Below are positions 26,447 to 34,735 of a DNA stretch of 64,000 nt, piece by piece (the stretch's first letter is position 1; every line of letters starts with the position of its first letter). Location of the stretch: contig JANPIX010000004.1 in the NCBI GenBank assembly GCA_031425195.1, positions 96,936-160,935 on the forward strand, read 5' to 3'. The stretch comes from JANPIX01 sp031425195 (lineage in GTDB: Bacteria; Pseudomonadota; Alphaproteobacteria; Rhodobacterales; Rhodobacteraceae). Both the position numbers and the translations under genes were made by a program. The notes under the pieces were generated by a model. That model was given only the letters and a program-made list of their open reading frames with translations. It was not told the origin of the DNA and ran no database searches.

Positions 26447-27091
26447 ATGAGCGTTTTTGACCACTTGGCCCAACTTGGCATCGTTCCGGTTATCGCACTG
26501 GATGATGCGAACGATGCCATTCCGCTGGCAGATGCCCTGATTGCCGGGGGCCTTCCGGTGGCCGAAATTACCTTCCGCACTGCCGCGGCACGGGCGACGA
26601 TCGAAGCGATTGCGAGGCACCGTCCAGATATGCTCGTGGGCGCTGGAACGGTATTGAGTGAGGAACAGGTTGATCAGTCTCTGGCCGCAGGTGCGCGGTT
26701 TGCACTGTCACCGGGGATTGATACCGCCGTCCTTGCGCATGCGGCGAAGGTTGGGATGCCCTTTGCCCCGGGCATCATGACGCCCACCGATTTGCAGGCG
26801 GCACTGCGGATGGGTTGCACGATGGTCAAGTTCTTTCCGGCAATGCCGGCGGGCGGGCCGAACATGCTCCGGAACATCGCGGCCCCCTATGCCCACACAG
26901 GTATCGGGTTCAATCCTACAGGCGGCGTCACCATGGACAATCTGGGCGATTGGCTGGCCTTGCCCGAAGTGCGCGCCGTCGGCGGGACATGGATCGCCAC
27001 GAAGGCGGATATTGCTGCGGGCAACTGGGACAAGATCACCGCAAACGCCAAGGCTGCCGTCGCGCGGGTGGCCGAACTTCGGGCGCGCTAA
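26447..27091 (+). CDS. eda: 2-dehydro-3-deoxy-phosphogluconate (KDPG) aldolase
   Basis: A 214-residue class I aldolase that splits KDPG into pyruvate and glyceraldehyde 3-phosphate, the last step of the Entner-Doudoroff pathway. The base Glu is in VAEITFRT near residue 44 and the Schiff-base Lys in TMVKFFPA near residue 130; VGAGTVLSEEQ and FNPTGGVTMDN bind substrate. Length is standard. No edd (6-phosphogluconate dehydratase) is in the window. It is convergent with a tandem aldehyde dehydrogenase gene and supplies the end of the gluconate route encoded at 36-40 kb. Confidence 0.94.
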   Translation: MSVFDHLAQLGIVPVIALDDANDAIPLADALIAGGLPVAEITFRTAAARATIEAIARHRPDMLVGAGTVLSEEQVDQSLAAGARFALSPGIDTAVLAHAAKVGMPFAPGIMTPTDLQAALRMGCTMVKFFPAMPAGGPNMLRNIAAPYAHTGIGFNPTGGVTMDNLGDWLALPEVRAVGGTWIATKADIAAGNWDKITANAKAAVARVAELRAR

Positions 27092-27103
27092 CCTGCGAGG
27101 GCA

Positions 27104-27125
27104 CAGCGCGGTTTTACACGCGCTG
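27104..27125. terminator. Hairpin between convergent genes
   Basis: CAGCGCG and CGCGCTG form a 7-bp GC-rich stem with an 8-nt loop (GTTTTACA), extended by flanking GG/CC. It lies between the eda stop (27091) and the aldehyde dehydrogenase stop (27139), where a bidirectional terminator is expected. It has no clear U-tract, so it is a weak call. Confidence 0.45.
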
Positions 27126-27138
27126 CCATGAAGGATGG

Positions 27139-29499
27139 TCACTCGCCATATGGAACCCAGATGTTCTTGATCTGCGTGGCGCGCCGCAGGAAGGCTCGCC
27201 CCTGCCCCGCGCCACCTGTCCAATCGCGTGGACCGACGATCCAGGTCACCTTCAGGTTTCCGGCCGACGCGTGTTCGACCATCTTGCCGCCTTCTGACGA
27301 CCCGGCATACCAAAGGGCCGCGACATCATCATGATCGGCAAGCGTTTTCGCCAATTCGTCGCGCGGCCCGGTCACAATGTTCACCACCCCTGACGGCAGG
27401 TCTGATGTATCCAGAACCTGATACAGATCCGTCGCGGCCAATGGCTGATTTTGCGACGGCACGGCCACAACGCGGTTTCCCATCGCAATCGCAGGCAACA
27501 CGAGGCTAAGGAACCCCAGCAGCGGCGCAGTATTGGGGCAGACAATTCCCATCACGCCATAAGGCTCGGGCATGGCAAGCGTCACATGGGCCGATTTTGT
27601 TGCATGCACGGCACCATCGTACTTGTCGGCCTGCGCCGCATAGAAAAAGCAGCGCCGGATCGCCAGTTCAACCTCGGCCTTCGCCGTCGCGTCCGAAGCG
27701 CCGGTTTCACCCAAACGGGCAGTGAACTCGGCTGCGCGCGCCGACAGGTTTTCACCGATGAAATACAACACCTGCGCCCGGTTATGTGCCGTGGCTTTGC
27801 CCCAGCCCCCTGCCGCATGCGCCGCTTCTACTGCGTTGCGGATATCCTTTCGGTTGCCCATGCCTGCAAGACCGGAAAGCCCGTCTTTGCCCATGACGGC
27901 ATAGGAATAACCGCTGTCAGGGCGCTTTTGCCCGCCGCCGATGTAAAGCTTCGCAGTGCGGTCAATCTTCGCTTCCGCATGGCTCACACCCTGCGGCACC
28001 GGGGCCGCGTTCAACGGGGTCGGGTCAGCCTCCGGAACACCCTTCGCTTCCGGCAGCGTCAGATATTCCCCCATCCCTTCGCGCCCGCCTTCGCGCCCAA
28101 AACCGCTTTCACGGTAACCGCCAAAGCCCGCCCCGGCGTCAAAGATATTGGTGGAATTGACCCAGACGACGCCAGCCTTCACCTTTGATGCCACATCAAG
28201 ACAAAGATTGACGTTTTCCGACCAGATCGACGCGGTAAGCCCGTAGCGTGTGTTGTTGGCAAGATCTACTGCCTCATCGGGTGTGCGGAAGGTGGTCATG
28301 GTGGCCACAGGGCCAAAGATTTCAACCTCGGCCACGGTGTTTGCCGGGGCCACGTTGGTGAAAAACCCAGGGGCGAAGAAACTGCCACTGGTGGGCATGT
28401 CGCAGGCCGCCTGATGCAGCACAGCACCTTCCGTTTGCCCTTGGGCCACAAGGTCACGGATGCGCGCCAGTTGCACGGGGTGCACGATGGCCCCCACATC
28501 GGTGCACTTGTCTAAAGGATCGCCAACCCGCAGCGTCGCCAGCCGCGCAATCAGCTTGGCTGTCAACGCCGCCTCGATCGCCTCGTCCACCAGAATGCGG
28601 CTGCCCGCGCAGCAGACCTGTCCCTGATTGAACCAGATTGCATCAACCACACCTTCGACGGCGGCATCGATATCGGCGTCGGCAAAGACGATGAACGGCG
28701 ACTTGCCACCCAGTTCCAGCGTCAGTTTCTTGCCCGTGCCCGCCGTGGCCCGACGGATGAGCCGACCAACATCAGTGGAACCGGTGAAGGCGATCTTGTC
28801 CACATCCGCGGCCACAAGCGCCGCCCCCGTGTCGCCATCGCCGGTGACGATGTTCACGACGCCCTTGGGCAAACCGATTTCGGCGCAAATCTCGGCAAAG
28901 GCCAAGGCGGTAAGCGGTGTATACTCCGCAGGTTTCAGCACGACCGTGTTGCCAGCCGCCAAGGCTGGCGCGATCTTCCAGGACAGCATCAGCAGTGGAA
29001 AGTTCCACGGGATGATCTGGCCACACACGCCCACAGGCCCGGCCCCGGGAAACTCTTCCTCCATCATCTCGGCCCATCCGGCATGATGATAGAAATGCCG
29101 CGCCACCAGCGGCACGTCGATATCCCGCGACTCCCGGATCGGCTTGCCGTTGTCCAGCGTTTCAAGAACAGACAGGAACCGTTCACGCTTTTGCACCGAT
29201 CGGGCAATGGCATAGAGCCACTTTGCCCGATCATGCCCCGGCAGTGCGGCCCAACCGGGCAAAGCCGCGCGCGCCGCCGCCACCGCGGCGTGGACATCGG
29301 CTGCGGAGCCTTGACCGACCTGCGCAAGCGGCGCGCCGGTTGCAGGGTTTTCGACGGCAAAGCTGGCTGTCGGTGTGGTGAATGTGCCGTTGATAAAATG
29401 CCCGAAACTGCGGTCCTTCAGCCATTTCATCACTTCGCCGGTGGCTTCGGGGGCGGGGCCATATTCCATGGTGCTCAGTATCTCTTTGACGGTTGGCAT
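27139..29499 (-). CDS. Aldehyde dehydrogenase with a second, truncated ALDH domain
   Basis: 786 residues from ATG 29499 (MPTVKEILSTMEYGPAP). The first domain is a complete NAD-dependent ALDH with PWNFPLLMLSWKIAPALAAG, the cofactor loop FTGSTDVGRLI, the base Glu in LELGGKSPF and the nucleophile in QGQVCCAGSR. After an Ala/Pro linker (about residue 510) a second ALDH-like domain repeats the N-terminal fold (YGVMGIVCPNTAPLLGF) but ends before any catalytic Cys, so it is structural or regulatory. The gene follows deoC by 10 bp and could oxidise acetaldehyde released by DeoC to acetate. The open frame to 29604 overlaps deoC and was rejected. Confidence 0.9.
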   Translation of the reverse strand: MPTVKEILSTMEYGPAPEATGEVMKWLKDRSFGHFINGTFTTPTASFAVENPATGAPLAQVGQGSAADVHAAVAAARAALPGWAALPGHDRAKWLYAIARSVQKRERFLSVLETLDNGKPIRESRDIDVPLVARHFYHHAGWAEMMEEEFPGAGPVGVCGQIIPWNFPLLMLSWKIAPALAAGNTVVLKPAEYTPLTALAFAEICAEIGLPKGVVNIVTGDGDTGAALVAADVDKIAFTGSTDVGRLIRRATAGTGKKLTLELGGKSPFIVFADADIDAAVEGVVDAIWFNQGQVCCAGSRILVDEAIEAALTAKLIARLATLRVGDPLDKCTDVGAIVHPVQLARIRDLVAQGQTEGAVLHQAACDMPTSGSFFAPGFFTNVAPANTVAEVEIFGPVATMTTFRTPDEAVDLANNTRYGLTASIWSENVNLCLDVASKVKAGVVWVNSTNIFDAGAGFGGYRESGFGREGGREGMGEYLTLPEAKGVPEADPTPLNAAPVPQGVSHAEAKIDRTAKLYIGGGQKRPDSGYSYAVMGKDGLSGLAGMGNRKDIRNAVEAAHAAGGWGKATAHNRAQVLYFIGENLSARAAEFTARLGETGASDATAKAEVELAIRRCFFYAAQADKYDGAVHATKSAHVTLAMPEPYGVMGIVCPNTAPLLGFLSLVLPAIAMGNRVVAVPSQNQPLAATDLYQVLDTSDLPSGVVNIVTGPRDELAKTLADHDDVAALWYAGSSEGGKMVEHASAGNLKVTWIVGPRDWTGGAGQGRAFLRRATQIKNIWVPYGE

Positions 29500-29509
29500 A
29501 TCGGTTCCC

Positions 29510-30481
29510 TCAGGCAAGCGCGTGGCGGCTGGAGGCGGCATACCGCCCGGTGAGATGGTGTTCCAGTTGGCGTTCAATATCGGCCAGCATGGATGAAGCG
29601 CCAAGGCGGAACAGGTCAGGCTGCAACCATTCGTTGCCCAGTTCTTCCTTCATCAGGATTTGCCACGAAATTGCGTCTTTGGCGGTTTTCATGCCGCCCG
29701 CCGGTTTGAAGCCGATCTTGTGCCCCGTAAGCTGCCCATAATCGCGCAGCGCACGTGTCATCACCAGGGACACGGGCAGTGTTGCATTCACCCCTTCCTT
29801 TCCTGTGGAGGTCTTGATGAAGTCTGCCCCGGCCTGCATGGCGACCATGCTCGCCTTATACACATTGCGCAGCGTTCGCAGTTCGCCCGTCGCCAGAATG
29901 GCCTTCATGTGTGACGCTCCGCAGGCTTCGCGCATCAGGGCGATTTCATCATAAAGTGCGGTCCAGTTCTGGTTCAGCACATGCGAACGGCTGATCACGA
30001 TGTCGATCTCATCCGCGCCCTGATCGACCGCCCAACGAATTTCGGCGAGCCGCAGCGGCAACGGCATCAGTCCCGCCGGAAAGCCAGTGGCGACAGAGGC
30101 GACAGGAATCCCCGACCCCGCAAGCGCCCTGACGGCCGCAGGCACCATCGTCGGGTAAACGCAAACCGCACCGGTGTGTAAACGTTCAAGGCCGATCCCT
30201 TCGAGGATGTGATCGGCCAACGGACGCCGCGCCTTGGCACACAGTCGGGCGACCCGGTTTTCGGTGTCATCCCCGGCGAGCGTGGTCAGATCGATGCAGC
30301 GGATCGCGTTGACCAGCCAGGCGGCCTGCCATTCCTTTTTCACCGTTCGCCGGGTGATCAGACTGGCCGCGCGGCGTTCGGCGGCCGATGTGTTGACGGC
30401 AATGGCATCAAACCAGTCTGTCTGAAGCGGGATGCCGGGATTGCGGTCATGGTTGGATTTGGCGTGGGTTGCAGAATTCAT
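29510..30481 (-). CDS. deoC: Deoxyribose-phosphate aldolase
   Basis: A 323-residue class I aldolase that cleaves 2-deoxyribose 5-phosphate to acetaldehyde and glyceraldehyde 3-phosphate. The start is ATG 30481 (MNSATHAKSNHD) since the upstream part is not conserved. Active-site residues: Asp in IDIVISRSHVL, the assisting Lys in MKAILATGEL, and the Schiff-base Lys in FIKTSTGKEG near residue 235. IDLTTLAGDDT near residue 75 is also typical. It is paired with a downstream ALDH gene, consistent with deoxynucleoside or deoxyribose use. Confidence 0.94.
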   Translation of the reverse strand: MNSATHAKSNHDRNPGIPLQTDWFDAIAVNTSAAERRAASLITRRTVKKEWQAAWLVNAIRCIDLTTLAGDDTENRVARLCAKARRPLADHILEGIGLERLHTGAVCVYPTMVPAAVRALAGSGIPVASVATGFPAGLMPLPLRLAEIRWAVDQGADEIDIVISRSHVLNQNWTALYDEIALMREACGASHMKAILATGELRTLRNVYKASMVAMQAGADFIKTSTGKEGVNATLPVSLVMTRALRDYGQLTGHKIGFKPAGGMKTAKDAISWQILMKEELGNEWLQPDLFRLGASSMLADIERQLEHHLTGRYAASSRHALA

Positions 30482-30667
30482 CACGTCACCTTGCCGGCTG
30501 GCGGAAAAGAAGAAGCATTTTTTTTGGTCATGGACCTGTTCGGCAGCATAACGCGCAGTTGCCTGATCGGTAATCAGAACATTGCCGCAATCCGCGCGCA
30601 AGGCCGCAAGGGCAATTTGGTGCTATGCCGTGTCTGGCCAGAGGCCGACCAAACGATCACGGTCTTT

Positions 30668-30856
30668 CTAACTGTCGAGCCTGAAACTGGTCATCCCGGG
30701 TTCCAACGCCCGTACGCGGGCGACAAAGAGTGTCCCCGGACGCGCCATTTCGGGCCGCGTCGTCATTGCCGCATAGGTCCAGATCAGGGTGAACCAGTAA
30801 CTAGGCCGCACATCTGCCAGCACGAAGTCTTCGTTTAGACGTTCCCAGGCCGCGCT
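30668..30856 (-). pseudogene. Orphan coding-like remnant
   Basis: A stop-to-stop minus-strand frame reads AAWERLNEDFVLADVRPSYW, then FTLIWTYAAMTTRPEMARPG and ends VRALEPGMTSFRLDS. The composition looks like real protein rather than a shadow, but there is no ATG and only a GTG at 30823. A neighbouring frame upstream reads ANLPALRFWIERGLG, so a frameshifted larger gene is possible. I do not recognise a family. Confidence 0.3.
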
Positions 30857-30955
30857 CTATCCAGAATCGCAGTGCCGGCAGGTTGGCCAAGGGCGGACGC
30901 TCCACGCGCGCGTGAACCTGATAACATGATCTGGGCGCGCAGGTGGTGTCAAAGC

Positions 30956-30980
30956 GGGTGCCGCGCGCAGCGCGGCACCC
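30956..30980 (-). terminator. Hairpin terminator of the sugar ABC operon
   Basis: GGGTGCCGCGC and GCGCGGCACCC form an 11-bp perfect stem with a 3-nt loop, 14 bp past the stop of the binding-protein gene. On the minus strand it is followed by GCTTTGAC, a weak T-run. Position and stability suit an intrinsic terminator. Confidence 0.7.
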
Positions 30981-30993
30981 ATGTTGCGATGGC

Positions 30994-32040
30994 TTACTTG
31001 CCCCAAATTGCTGCATAAGCCTCACGATAGCCATTGTCGGGATCGAAGGTATTGCCTTCTGTTTTTGCAAGACCCTCTTCGGTGACAAGCGCCGGAGCGG
31101 TGACATAGCCAGAACAAGCCTCGCCCGAGACGGCGCGGTTCAGTTCGTCCACCAGTTGCCAGCCTTGCAGGTTCAGCGGCTCGGCCACGGTGACGGCCTG
31201 ATACTGGCCGGTGCGGATACGCTGGAAGGCGGCCTCGGACCCGTCACCGGCGGATCCGGCTTTGGGCGCGCCCTTGCCATCGATCCCGGCAGAGGCCAGT
31301 GACGGCCCCATGAAGTCGAAGTAAAGGTCATTGATCGCAAGCGAATGCGTCCATGACGTGCCGTACTTCTGCAGCAGCGTAGTGGTCAGGGGGCCCATGC
31401 GGGTAGAGGTTTCGGCGATGGGTGTATCGACATATTCCAACACAGTACCGCCTGCGTCTTCGATGACCTTTTTCATGCGATCCGCCTTGTCGATGGCGAT
31501 CTGATAGGTGCTGTCTGTAAAGATCACGACGCCGGGCTTGCCGCCTGCATCATCCAGCGCCCATTTCGCGGTAACTTCAGAAACCTGCATCGCATCAGTC
31601 GAGACGTTCGCGAAGATGCCGCCCGGCGCGTCGCAGCCGATCTTTGGGCCGGAATGCCATGACACCATCGGAATGCCTGCTGCCGTGACAGCTTCGAGTG
31701 CGGCCTGCTGTTCGGCGGCGTCAAAGCCGTTGATCACAAGACCATCGGCGTTAAGCGCCAGTGCCTGGCCAACTGCGGCAGAGCGGCTTTGCACCGATCC
31801 GGCACCATCAAGCACCTTGACTGTCCAGCCGATCTTGGCCGCCGCTTCTTCGATTCCGGTGGTGACGCCCAGGATGCCGCCGTTCTTGAGGTCGGCCGCA
31901 AGGACCACAATGGTCTTGCCTTCGGCCGCCTTGGGGCCGGTTGTGGGGCCGTCAAAAGCCTCTTGCGCAATGGCCGCAAGGCCGGTTGCAGCCAGAATGG
32001 TACCGGCCATCAGTGTTTGTAGCAAAGTCCGTTTCAGCAT
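30994..32040 (-). CDS. Sugar ABC transporter periplasmic substrate-binding protein
   Basis: 348 residues from ATG 32040 (MLKRTLLQTLMAGTIL), placed by a perfect GGAGGAAATACC Shine-Dalgarno. A Sec signal peptide covers residues 1-24 with cleavage after AIA or nearby. The mature part is a ribose-binding-type type I periplasmic fold with ADLKNGGILGVTTGIEEAA, ADGLVINGFDAAEQQAALEA, and VSWHSGPKIGC. It is the last gene of a minus-strand ATPase-permease-binding protein operon. The ligand is probably a sugar or sugar acid, given the idonate/gluconate genes nearby; this is inference. Confidence 0.9.
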   Translation of the reverse strand: MLKRTLLQTLMAGTILAATGLAAIAQEAFDGPTTGPKAAEGKTIVVLAADLKNGGILGVTTGIEEAAAKIGWTVKVLDGAGSVQSRSAAVGQALALNADGLVINGFDAAEQQAALEAVTAAGIPMVSWHSGPKIGCDAPGGIFANVSTDAMQVSEVTAKWALDDAGGKPGVVIFTDSTYQIAIDKADRMKKVIEDAGGTVLEYVDTPIAETSTRMGPLTTTLLQKYGTSWTHSLAINDLYFDFMGPSLASAGIDGKGAPKAGSAGDGSEAAFQRIRTGQYQAVTVAEPLNLQGWQLVDELNRAVSGEACSGYVTAPALVTEEGLAKTEGNTFDPDNGYREAYAAIWGK

Positions 32041-32064
32041 GGTATTTCCTCCCATAGATGCTGT

Positions 32065-33087
32065 TTACTTGGTTTTCGCGCCTTTCTTGCGCTGCGCGTA
32101 ACCGGCGATTGCGATCGCAATCAGAAGCGTGGTGCCGTTGAACATCGGTTCGACCCAAAAACTGCCGCCGAACTGCTGGATGCCCGAAATACCGACGGCA
32201 AGGATCATCACGCCGACGATGGTGCCCCAGACGTTGACGCGGCCCGGCTTTATCGTCGTTGACCCGAGAAACGCGCCGACAAGCGCTGGCAACAGGAACT
32301 CGAGCCCGACCGACGCCTGCCCGATCCGCAGTTTGGAAGCCAGAAGAACCCCGGCCAGCGCCGTGAGCAAGCCCGAGGCCACAAAGGCGCCGATGACGAA
32401 TTTGCGAGTCGGTATGCCGTTGAGTTCGGCCGCGCGCTGGTTGGCGCCGATGGCGTAAAGGTAGCGACCGGTGGGCGTATATTCGAGGATGATCCACAGG
32501 GCCAATGTGATCGCCACGACATAGTAGGCTGTGATCGGCAGTCCGAAAACAAACGTCCCATTGATGGCATAGAAAGCATCCGGCAATGTCCCGACCATCT
32601 GCCGCCCGCCGGTATGCCACAAGGCCAGCGCGTAAAGGACAGTGCCCGTGCCTAGCGTCGCAATGAAGCTGTCGATTCTTGCCACTTCGACCAGCAACCC
32701 GTTCAGCGCGCCGGTGATGACGCCAAGGCCGAGTACGATGCCAACGGCCAGTGGCCATGGAAAACCGTAAACTGTTTGCAAACTGATCGCCAGAATGTGC
32801 CACAGCACGATTGCATAGCCAACAGTAAGGTCGATGCGCCCTGCCACCATCGGGATCATCGCGGCCAGCGCCAGCAGGGCGATGATCGCCTTGTCACTGA
32901 GGATTGACCGCAGGTTCAGCACAGTTGGAAACGTGTTTGGCAAAAGGATCGAGAACAGCACGATCAGACCCACCATCAGGATCACCAGCCCATAGGTCGG
33001 AGCCAGGCGAAGCGCCTTTTGAAGCAGTGTCAGCCCCCGCAGTTCGTCCTTGGTCGGTTCGACCGCGTTTGATTCAATTCCCGGCAT
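32065..33087 (-). CDS. Ribose-type ABC transporter permease
   Basis: About 340 residues with 8-10 hydrophobic helices. It has the BPD_transp_2 features AGRIDLTVGYAIVLWHI near residue 75, GNGLLVEVARIDSFIATLGT-like GALNGLLVEVARIDSFIATL, and the ATPase-contact loop YAIGANQRAAELNGIPTRKF around residue 220. ATG at 33087 lies 11 bp past the ATPase stop with GAGG upstream; a GTG at 33111 that overlaps the ATPase gene is an alternative. It follows the ATP-binding gene and precedes the binding protein. Confidence 0.9.
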   Translation of the reverse strand: MPGIESNAVEPTKDELRGLTLLQKALRLAPTYGLVILMVGLIVLFSILLPNTFPTVLNLRSILSDKAIIALLALAAMIPMVAGRIDLTVGYAIVLWHILAISLQTVYGFPWPLAVGIVLGLGVITGALNGLLVEVARIDSFIATLGTGTVLYALALWHTGGRQMVGTLPDAFYAINGTFVFGLPITAYYVVAITLALWIILEYTPTGRYLYAIGANQRAAELNGIPTRKFVIGAFVASGLLTALAGVLLASKLRIGQASVGLEFLLPALVGAFLGSTTIKPGRVNVWGTIVGVMILAVGISGIQQFGGSFWVEPMFNGTTLLIAIAIAGYAQRKKGAKTK

Positions 33088-33097
33088 GCATTGACCC

Positions 33098-34591
33098 TCA
33101 GGCGGCTTCACCGGCCGAAGCGGCCTGGATCAGCGATTCAGTAGAAAGCTCGACACCGCTGAGTTCAGCCACGGGCAAGCCCCGGCTGAACACGATGGCG
33201 CGGTGGCAGATTGCTGCGATTTCCTCAAAGTCGGTCGAAACCACAAGGACACCCATTCCACTGGCAAGTGCCTGATAAATGAGGTGGTAAATTTCTGCCT
33301 TGGCACCCACGTCGACGCCAGCGGTCGGATCTTCGGTGACCAAAAGACGGCGACCGGAATCGAGCCAGCGGCCGACCACAACTTTTTGCTGGTTGCCGCC
33401 TGACAGCGCCTCGATGGCCAGGGTCGGGTCGTTTGGTGACAAGCCGACACGGTGACCGATGGCTTTGGACATCGCTTCTTCGTGGCGGGCCGACATGACT
33501 GACAACATGCGCCGGCCTGTCGCCGAAGGGTTGAGAAAAGCGTTTTCACGGATCGCAAGTCCCGGTGCCACGCTTTCGCCGATCCGGTCGCGCGCGACGA
33601 GGCCGATGCCAGAGCGCATGGCAGACTGGGACGTGGTCAGGTCGGGTGTCTTGCCGTCAAGGGTGATCTGGCCGGTGTGGGGGATTACGCCGAACAGCGC
33701 CCGCCCTATGTCTTCGTGCCCCGCACCGCGCAGACCGGCGAGGCCCAGAAGTTCGCCCCGGCGCATCGAAAAGCTGACTGGCCCGACGAACGGCGTTGCG
33801 AGCCCGTCAACCTTGAGTATCGCAGGGCCTTCAAGAATCTGGGGACGCGCGATTTCACGGGCTTTGCGGCCAACGATCAGACTGACGAGTTCTTCAGGCG
33901 TCGTGTGGCCGATCGGGCGCATGCCGACCATCTGGCCGTCGCGCAGCACGGCGACCCTGTCGGCAATGCGGAAAATCTCGTCCAGACGGTGGCTGACGTA
34001 AATCATTCCTACGCCGCGCGCCTTCAAGGGACGCAGTGCTGCGAACAGACGTTCGACTTCGTCGGCCGGCAGACTGGCGGTCGGCTCGTCCAGCACCAGA
34101 AAATCACTGCTCGCCGCAAGCGCGCGTGCTATTGCGACAAGTGACTTTTCGGTGCGGGTCAGGCCTGATACGCGGGCCGTTGCTGGAAACTCGGCCTCGA
34201 CGAGGCGCAATGCGGCGTCGGCCGCGGCCTCGGTCCGGGTCCAGTCGATTTTGCGGCCAGTGCGGACGTAACCCAGGGCAAGTGCGATATTTTCCGCCAC
34301 ACTCATCCATTCGATCAGGCCAAGATCCTGATGAATGAAAGCGACCTTCTGCCCGCCTGCCTTGCCGGTCTCGTGGGAATAGGAAATGCCATCGATCCGC
34401 ACGCCGCCTTCGTCAGGACGGTGGATGCCCCCCAGCACCTTGATCAGCGTGGATTTGCCCGCACCATTTTCACCTAAAAGAGCCACGATCTCGCCACGGC
34501 CAACCGTCAACGACACCCCTTTGAGCGCTTGGGTGCCGCCAAAGGATTTGACGACGCGGTCAAAGAAAAGGCCGTCAGACGACGGGTGCAT
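33098..34591 (-). CDS. Ribose-type ABC transporter ATP-binding protein (two NBDs)
   Basis: 497 residues from ATG 34591 (MHPSSDGLFFDRVVKSFGG) with GGGAGGAATTGCC just upstream. NBD1 has Walker A GENGAGKSTLIKVLGG, signature SGLTRTEKSLVAIARAL (degenerate) and Walker B FLVLDEPTASL; NBD2 has a degenerate Walker A (GLRGAGHEDIGRALFG), signature LSGGNQQKVVVGRWL and VTEDPTAGVDVG. This asymmetric layout is normal for RbsA/XylG-type proteins. A GntR-type palindrome lies 46 bp upstream of the start, suggesting control by the divergent LacI gene. Confidence 0.92.
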   Translation of the reverse strand: MHPSSDGLFFDRVVKSFGGTQALKGVSLTVGRGEIVALLGENGAGKSTLIKVLGGIHRPDEGGVRIDGISYSHETGKAGGQKVAFIHQDLGLIEWMSVAENIALALGYVRTGRKIDWTRTEAAADAALRLVEAEFPATARVSGLTRTEKSLVAIARALAASSDFLVLDEPTASLPADEVERLFAALRPLKARGVGMIYVSHRLDEIFRIADRVAVLRDGQMVGMRPIGHTTPEELVSLIVGRKAREIARPQILEGPAILKVDGLATPFVGPVSFSMRRGELLGLAGLRGAGHEDIGRALFGVIPHTGQITLDGKTPDLTTSQSAMRSGIGLVARDRIGESVAPGLAIRENAFLNPSATGRRMLSVMSARHEEAMSKAIGHRVGLSPNDPTLAIEALSGGNQQKVVVGRWLDSGRRLLVTEDPTAGVDVGAKAEIYHLIYQALASGMGVLVVSTDFEEIAAICHRAIVFSRGLPVAELSGVELSTESLIQAASAGEAA

Positions 34592-34636
34592 GGCAATTCC
34601 TCCCTGAACGCACTGGTTGCCTGATCTTGCGTCAGG

Positions 34637-34648
34637 GTTACCGGTAAC
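34637..34648. promoter_or_regulatory. GntR/IdnR-type LacI operator, site A
   Basis: GTTACCGGTAAC is a perfect 12-bp palindrome 46 bp upstream of the ABC ATPase start. It matches the core of the known E. coli GntR/IdnR operator and is repeated with small changes at 34692 and 38288. Confidence 0.7.
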
Positions 34649-34691
34649 GTAACCTAGGGTGGTCCCGGACCCTGACCATGTCAAGCAGAAA

Positions 34692-34703
34692 GTTATCGAT
34701 AAC
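34692..34703. promoter_or_regulatory. GntR/IdnR-type LacI operator, site B
   Basis: GTTATCGATAAC is a perfect 12-bp palindrome 33 bp upstream of the LacI-family gene and 55 bp from site A (start to start). It probably serves autoregulation and, with site A, control of the divergent ABC operon. Confidence 0.7.
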
Positions 34704-34735
34704 ATGCGGTGTAACGCGCGAAAGGCCCGGTACCA

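Larger units (their letters stand above)
30482..30993. other. 512-bp gene-free interval with a possible coding remnant
   Basis: No intact gene is supported here. The interval holds the deoC upstream region, including a T8 run near 30515, a short coding-like stretch on the minus strand (30668-30856) and the hairpin at 30956-30980 behind the ABC-transporter operon. Confidence 0.6.
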
